The notes under the pieces were generated by a model. The model made no database searches and had not been told where the DNA came from. It saw only the letters and a program-made list of their open reading frames with translations. From Bryobacterales bacterium (GTDB lineage Bacteria > Acidobacteriota > Terriglobia > Bryobacterales > Bryobacteraceae), in NCBI GenBank assembly GCA_003487005.1, contig DNFG01000181.1, positions 1 to 10,188 on the forward strand: DNA of 10,188 nucleotides, given 5' to 3'. Shown piece by piece: positions 6,634-10,188 of the stretch; the stretch's first letter is position 1; each line of letters begins with the position of its first letter. The translations under genes and the position numbers were made by a program.

Positions 6634-7521
6634 TCAAGCCAGAAATCGATCCGGCTCAAAACCCGCGCCCCGCACCGCCTCCCGCAAGGCGCCCTCTTCC
6701 TCCGGCGTCAGTACACGCCGCGGCGGCACCGGCGCCCCGCAGTCAATCCCCGACCACCCCAACAAACTCTTGATCGCTGCCAGCAGCGGAAACCGCAGAA
6801 CTGCCCGGATCAAGTCATTGATCCGGTCCTGTTCAACTCGCACCTCCCTCCATCGTCCCGCCCTCGCATGCCCGTATAATTCCACGAACAATTCCGGAAT
6901 CAGATTGTAAAAACTCCCAATCCCCCCGTGCGCCCCCATCAGCAACCCCGCCGCCAGCACCTCGTCCCGCCCATTGTAGATCGTGTACCCCTCACGCGAC
7001 AAAATCGACATCCGGTACAAATCGAAATCCGTGAATTTCAGTCCAATTACCCCTGGAATCGCACAGAGTTCCAGCACCTGCTCCACCGTCCGGATCGACG
7101 CCGAAAACTCCGGAAAGTAATAGACCAGCACAGGCAATCCCGCCTCCTCTGCCAACCTCTCGTAATAGCCGCGCACCTCCTCGAAGCTGTACGCCGAGCC
7201 CGGAGGCAGGCTGCTCACCGCCTGCGCGCCCGCGCGCCCCGCGTGCTTCGCCAACCGCACCGCGTCCGCCGTGCTCCCCGCCCCCACGTGCGCGATCACC
7301 GTCCGCCCCGCCGGCGTCTGCGACACCGCCACCTCCACGGCCTGCTCCCGAACCTCCAGCGGCAGTTGCAGACCTTCGCCCGTCTGCCCACACACATACA
7401 CGCCCTCACTCCCGGCCCGGTACAACCGCCCCAGCAGCCGCTCCAGGCTCCCGGCCTTCAATCCACCCTCTCCATCCAGCGGCGTCACGACGGCGGGCAC
7501 AATCCCCTCGAACTCTGGCAT
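6634..7521 (-). CDS. N-acetylneuraminate lyase-like aldolase (DHDPS/NAL superfamily)
   Basis: A 295-residue class I aldolase of the (beta/alpha)8 DHDPS/NAL superfamily, cytosolic. NAL cleaves sialic acid to ManNAc and pyruvate. The Schiff-base lysine is Lys162 in GLKFTDFDLYRM; catalytic Tyr134 is in V-Y-Y-F-P. The carboxylate loop is G-Q-T-G-E (45-49). Features closer to NAL than to dapA are N-G-R-D-E-V-L-A-A-G-L (183-193), keeping Asp186 and Glu187 (E. coli NAL Asp191/Glu192), and GGIGSFYN (199-206), with Ser203 matching Ser208. Gln46 replaces the usual Ser47 and Tyr135 the usual Asn, so the real substrate may be a related keto-sugar acid. The start ATG 7521 is fixed by a perfect AAGGAGG 11 bases upstream; the frame stays open for 411 more codons antisense to the epimerase gene, but that extension is spurious. 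It is first in an operon with the MFS gene. Confidence 0.88.
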   Translation of the reverse strand: MPEFEGIVPAVVTPLDGEGGLKAGSLERLLGRLYRAGSEGVYVCGQTGEGLQLPLEVREQAVEVAVSQTPAGRTVIAHVGAGSTADAVRLAKHAGRAGAQAVSSLPPGSAYSFEEVRGYYERLAEEAGLPVLVYYFPEFSASIRTVEQVLELCAIPGVIGLKFTDFDLYRMSILSREGYTIYNGRDEVLAAGLLMGAHGGIGSFYNLIPELFVELYGHARAGRWREVRVEQDRINDLIRAVLRFPLLAAIKSLLGWSGIDCGAPVPPRRVLTPEEEGALREAVRGAGFEPDRFLA

Positions 7522-7530
7522 CTCTACCTC

Positions 7531-7538
7531 TCCTCCTT
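7531..7538 (-). promoter_or_regulatory. Strong Shine-Dalgarno deciding the lyase start
   Basis: On the minus strand this reads AAGGAGGA, a near-perfect match to the anti-16S sequence, with ten bases before ATG 7521. It rules out reading the long open frame upstream as part of the protein. It is the strongest ribosome site in the window; the other genes have weak ones. Confidence 0.8.
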
Positions 7539-7656
7539 CAACCACCCCAACTTGGAACCGGTTGCCGCGGCCGCCAGTCGGAACCCGGCATGCAAGTTCA
7601 CAGCCCTTACCATAACACCGCCACCACGCCCGCCGGGTGATACAACGGTAGTGATC

Positions 7657-8706
7657 ATGTCCGCCACCTCTTACCTCAACCGCCGCGCTCATGCGCTCGA
7701 GAATGAGCACCTCGAAGTCATCGTCACCACCGAAGGCGGTCACCTCGCCGCCATCCGCGACAAGTCTTCCGGTCTCAACCCGCTCTGGTCCCCGCCCTGG
7801 CCCTCCATCGAACCCTCCACCTACGACGAAGCCCGGATGCCGGAGTACGGAGCCGACGCCGAGAGCCAGCTCCTCTGCGGAATCCTCGGCCATAACCTCT
7901 GCCTCGACCTCTTTGGCGGCCCCTCGCCCGAGGAGGCCGCCGCCGGCCTCACGGTCCACGGAGAAGGCTCCGTCGCCGCCTACGACATTTCTGTCGCCGG
8001 TGACACCCTCACCCAGTCCGCCCTCCTTCCCACTTGCGGGCTCCGCTTCCAGCGCTCCATCCGCCTCCCCGCCGGTGCCCGTCAACTCGACATCACCGAG
8101 ACCGTGGAAAACCTCTCCATCTGCGACCGCCCCGTCGCCTGGACCCAGCACGTCACCCTCGGCCCCCCCTTCCTGGAAAAGGGTGTCACCCGCTTCGAGT
8201 CCACCGCCACGCGATCCAAGGTCATCGAGTCCGACTTCACCGGCGGCCACGCCCACCTCGTCACCGGAGCCGAATTCGACTGGCCCCTCGCCCCCTGCCT
8301 CGATGGCTCGGCTGAGGACCTCCGTCTCTTCACCACCCGCGAAAAGTCCGGCGCCTTTTCCACCCACCTGATGAACCCTACCCGCGAAGAAGCCTGGTTT
8401 GCCGCCTTCAACCCCAACCTCCAACTGGCCATTGCCTATATCTGGAAACAGTCCGACTTCCCCTGGATGGGCCTCTGGGAAGAAAACCACCTCCGCACTG
8501 GCGCTCCCTGGAATGGCCTCGCCCTCACCCGCGGCCTGGAATTCGGGGTCTCCCCCTTTGCGGAATCCCGCCGCGCCATGATCGACCGCGGATCCCTCTT
8601 TGGCGTCCCCGGCTACCGCTGGATCCCCGCCCGCCAGCAGGTCACCGTCCAGTACCGCGCCATTGTGACTCCCGCCGCCTCCCTCGACGCACTCCCTCTG
8701 TCCTGA
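7657..8706 (+). CDS. Aldose 1-epimerase (galactose mutarotase-like) family protein
   Basis: A 349-residue protein of the galactose mutarotase-like beta-sandwich superfamily, whose members convert anomers of free or substituted sugars. It has no signal peptide, so it is probably cytosolic. The N-terminal strand pair ENEHLEVIVTTEGGHLAAIRDK (15-36) is typical. Candidate active-site residues are His101 (T-V-H-G-E-G), His165 (W-T-Q-H-V-T-L-G-P-P-F) and Glu295 (T-R-G-L-E-F-G-V-S-P-F). A conserved-looking F-P-W-M-G-L-W-E-E-N (268-277) lies nearby. ATG 7657 has no clear Shine-Dalgarno; GTG 7651 is an alternative start. It is divergent from the lyase-MFS operon across 135 bp, suggesting shared regulation, and 91 bp upstream of the glycosyltransferase gene. 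The specific sugar is unknown. Family placement is from fold-level motifs; subfamily is uncertain. Confidence 0.85.
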   Translation: MSATSYLNRRAHALENEHLEVIVTTEGGHLAAIRDKSSGLNPLWSPPWPSIEPSTYDEARMPEYGADAESQLLCGILGHNLCLDLFGGPSPEEAAAGLTVHGEGSVAAYDISVAGDTLTQSALLPTCGLRFQRSIRLPAGARQLDITETVENLSICDRPVAWTQHVTLGPPFLEKGVTRFESTATRSKVIESDFTGGHAHLVTGAEFDWPLAPCLDGSAEDLRLFTTREKSGAFSTHLMNPTREEAWFAAFNPNLQLAIAYIWKQSDFPWMGLWEENHLRTGAPWNGLALTRGLEFGVSPFAESRRAMIDRGSLFGVPGYRWIPARQQVTVQYRAIVTPAASLDALPLS

Positions 8707-8709
8707 ACC

Positions 8710-8723
8710 GGGGCGGCGGCCCC
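8710..8723 (+). terminator. Possible weak terminator hairpin after the epimerase gene
   Basis: GGGGC (8710-8714) and GCCCC (8719-8723) flank a GGCG loop four bases after the epimerase stop codon. Only TT follows directly, and a T-run comes 20 bases later, so it is a poor intrinsic terminator. In a GC-rich region such a short hairpin may be chance. Confidence 0.3.
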
Positions 8724-8740
8724 TTCCGCCACCCCTCACC

Positions 8741-8770
8741 GATATTTTTCGCAACCACCTGAGATTTTTC
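8741..8770 (+). repeat. Direct repeat pair GA(T/G)ATTTTTC spaced 20 bp
   Basis: GATATTTTTC (8741-8750) recurs as GAGATTTTTC (8761-8770), nine of ten bases identical, with starts exactly 20 bp apart, close to two helical turns. These are the only T-runs in an otherwise GC-rich 91-bp gap, 28 bp upstream of the glycosyltransferase start. They could be activator sites or promoter elements. I find no convincing -35/-10 pair there. Confidence 0.4.
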
Positions 8771-8780
8771 TCCCCGTCCC

Positions 8781-8802
8781 GGCACTATTCCTATGAAGTG
8801 CC
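8781..8802 (+). promoter_or_regulatory. Inverted repeat spanning the glycosyltransferase GTG start
   Basis: GGCACT (8781-8786) and AGTGCC (8797-8802) form a perfect 6-bp dyad with a 10-base spacer. The right arm contains the GTG start codon (8798-8800). In RNA the hairpin would bury the start codon; in DNA it could be an operator. The spacer contains ATG 8793, which opens a 12-codon frame ending at 8831, overlapping the GTG start in another frame. Confidence 0.35.
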
Positions 8803-10188
8803 AGGAATACCTCTTTCCACCATCAGTCTGATTGACGACCGGCTCGCCGCGGTCTCCGCGGCAATCCTGCTGCCTCTCGCTCTCTATATCCTCATTTCCG
8901 GTCTCGACGACCTCCTCGCCGACCTCGCCTGGCTCCGTGTCCGCAAACGACTCCAGCCCCCCATCGCCCCTGTCCCCGGCCCGGAACCCCTCATCGCGCT
9001 CTTCATCCCTTGCTGGCGCGAATCCGCGGTCATCGGCGCCATGCTCGAACACAATCTCGCCGCTATCGCCTGGTCCCGCTACGAAGTCTTCATTGGCGTC
9101 TATCCCAACGACCCCGAAACCGCGGACGCAGTCCGCCTCGTCCAGGCGGCCCACCCCCGTGTCCACCTCGCCTTCGTGCCCCACGACGGACCCACCTCCA
9201 AACCCGACTGCCTCAACTGGATTTACCAGCAGATGCTCCTCCACGAGGAGAACCTGGGTTGCCGCTTTGACCTCGTCCTCGTCCACGATGCCGAAGACGT
9301 CATCCACCCCGACGCCCTCGCCACCCTCGCCGCCGCCTCCGCCCACGCCGGAATGGTTCAACTCCCCGTCCTCCCCCTCCCGACGCCCGTCTCCCACTGG
9401 ACCCACGGCGTCTACTGCGACGATTTCGCCGAATCGCAGGGCAAGGACCTCGCTACCCGGAACGCCCTCGGCGCCTTCGTCCCCAGTTGCGGCGTCGGCA
9501 CCTCCTTCCGCCGCGATGCCCTCAACCTCCTCGCCAGCACCGAGGACAACCGCCTATTCCAACCCGACGCCCTCACCGAAGACTACGACATCGGCCTCCG
9601 TCTCCATCGCCTCGGCGTCTCACAGACCTTCGCCCCCCTCGAATTCCGCAACCACGCCCCCCTCGCCACCCGCGAGTTCTTCCCCCAACGCTCCACCCCG
9701 GCCATCCGTCAGCGCACACGCTGGGTCACCGGCAACGCCCTCCAATCCTGGCAGCGCCATGGCTGGCCCGGCCCCTGGATCAACCGCTGGTATCTCTGGC
9801 GGGACCGCAAAGGTCTTTGGGGCAACCCCCTCTCGCTCCTCTGCAACATCATCCTGCTCTACGGCATCTCCTCCTGGACCTTCAATGCCCTCAACGGCAC
9901 CACCTGGCCCCTCCTCCGCCACATGCACTACTGGACGGGCGCCGAGACGCTCCTGCTCATCACAACCGCCCTCTTCGCAGCCCGCCTGGCCTTCCGGACC
10001 GCCGCCTGCGCCCGCGTCTATGGCTGGCTCTTCGCAGCCGGTGTCCCCCTGCGGATGATCTGGGGCAATTGGATCAACTGCGCCGCCACCCTTCGCGCCC
10101 TCGTGCAGTTCGCCGCCGCCCACATCGCCCGCCGGCCGCTCGTCTGGGTCAAAACCGAGCATGCCTACCCCTCCCGCGGCATCCACAC
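8798..10188 (+). CDS. NfrB-like membrane glycosyltransferase (GT2 type), 3'-truncated
   Basis: A processive-type family 2 glycosyltransferase at the inner membrane, related to E. coli NfrB (phage N4 adsorption protein B). NfrB is a c-di-GMP-controlled enzyme making a ManNAc-based surface polysaccharide. 463 codons are present and the frame is still open. Residues 20-46 contain one hydrophobic helix. The catalytic region has IPCWRE (70-75), HDGPTSKPDCLNW (129-141), VHDAED (162-167, DxD-type), T-E-D-Y-D (260-264, acid catalyst) and RQRTRW (304-309, the QxxRW signature). R-D-R-K-G-L-W-G-N-P-L (335-345) and several hydrophobic segments at 345-365, 382-396 and 405-442 follow, and K-T-E-H-A-Y-P-S (452-459) ends the visible part. 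A C-terminal c-di-GMP-binding MshEN domain, as in E. coli, could lie beyond the edge. GTG 8798 is the only plausible start upstream of the helix and has no good ribosome site. The neighbour relation to the lyase operon may or may not be functional. Confidence 0.9.
   Translation, partial: MPGIPLSTISLIDDRLAAVSAAILLPLALYILISGLDDLLADLAWLRVRKRLQPPIAPVPGPEPLIALFIPCWRESAVIGAMLEHNLAAIAWSRYEVFIGVYPNDPETADAVRLVQAAHPRVHLAFVPHDGPTSKPDCLNWIYQQMLLHEENLGCRFDLVLVHDAEDVIHPDALATLAAASAHAGMVQLPVLPLPTPVSHWTHGVYCDDFAESQGKDLATRNALGAFVPSCGVGTSFRRDALNLLASTEDNRLFQPDALTEDYDIGLRLHRLGVSQTFAPLEFRNHAPLATREFFPQRSTPAIRQRTRWVTGNALQSWQRHGWPGPWINRWYLWRDRKGLWGNPLSLLCNIILLYGISSWTFNALNGTTWPLLRHMHYWTGAETLLLITTALFAARLAFRTAACARVYGWLFAAGVPLRMIWGNWINCAATLRALVQFAAAHIARRPLVWVKTEHAYPSRGIH

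Noticed and set aside
7522..7656. Promoters and a shared operator in the lyase/mutarotase divergent region
   Set aside because: Only short palindromes (AACCGGTT, GCGGCCGC) are visible, expected by chance in GC-rich DNA, and no convincing -35/-10 pair was found on either strand.
7522..8754. 411-codon open extension upstream of the lyase start on the minus strand, antisense to the mutarotase gene
   Set aside because: It is Gly/Glu/Ala-rich low-complexity sequence produced by the codon bias of the sense gene. A perfect Shine-Dalgarno and family length place the lyase start at 7521.
8832..10058. 408-codon plus-strand frame within the glycosyltransferase gene
   Set aside because: The product is a Ser/Pro/Thr-rich run typical of a +1 shadow of a C-rich gene, while the overlapping frame has clear glycosyltransferase motifs.
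1..10188. tRNA or rRNA genes, insertion sequences, CRISPR arrays or phage genes
   Set aside because: No cloverleaf, transposase motif, terminal inverted repeats or repeat-spacer pattern was seen on reading both strands.

Overview
This window is GC-rich (visibly well above 60 % G+C) bacterial chromosomal DNA, densely coding, with six complete genes and one truncated gene at each edge. The gene set fits an acidobacterium of the Solibacter/Bryobacter type: a TonB receptor with a carboxypeptidase-regulatory-like N-terminal domain, a Tat-exported Gfo/Idh/MocA oxidoreductase, a DUF507 protein, and an NfrB-like glycosyltransferase. That placement is inference from gene content and style, not a phylogenetic result. 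The first 17 bases equal the 3' end of the Illumina TruSeq adapter, so the window starts at a contig end carrying untrimmed adapter.

Left part (1-2010, minus strand): a 3'-truncated TonB-dependent receptor resembling the zinc receptor ZnuD, with two His/Asp clusters in one loop. It diverges from a plus-strand group of three genes (2235-5229). These are a double-domain DUF507 protein, a YihY/BrkB six-helix membrane protein, and a Tat-signal Gfo/Idh/MocA oxidoreductase. A TTGACA-N18-TACACT promoter candidate precedes the group and a strong GC-rich hairpin terminator (5258-5292) follows it.

Middle part (5314-8706): two minus-strand genes, an N-acetylneuraminate-lyase-like aldolase followed by an MFS carrier of the anion:cation symporter type, form a small catabolic operon. 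A galactose-mutarotase-like protein is transcribed divergently from the other side of a 135-bp intergenic region. Together they look like uptake and cleavage of a sialic acid or related keto-sugar acid, with a partner handling anomers of a sugar; no NanE or NanK is present in the window.

Right edge (8798-10188, plus strand): an NfrB-like membrane glycosyltransferase (GT2 type) that runs off the window, preceded by a 91-bp gap holding an inverted repeat over its GTG start and a 20-bp-spaced direct repeat. In E. coli, NfrB makes a ManNAc-based surface polysaccharide. ManNAc is also what a true sialic acid lyase releases, which makes the neighbourhood worth a second look, although a shared pathway is speculative.

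The plus strand is much richer in C than G whichever strand is coding, so plus-strand genes use C-ending codons and minus-strand genes G-ending codons. This suggests replication-linked strand bias and also explains the many long, spurious antisense frames.
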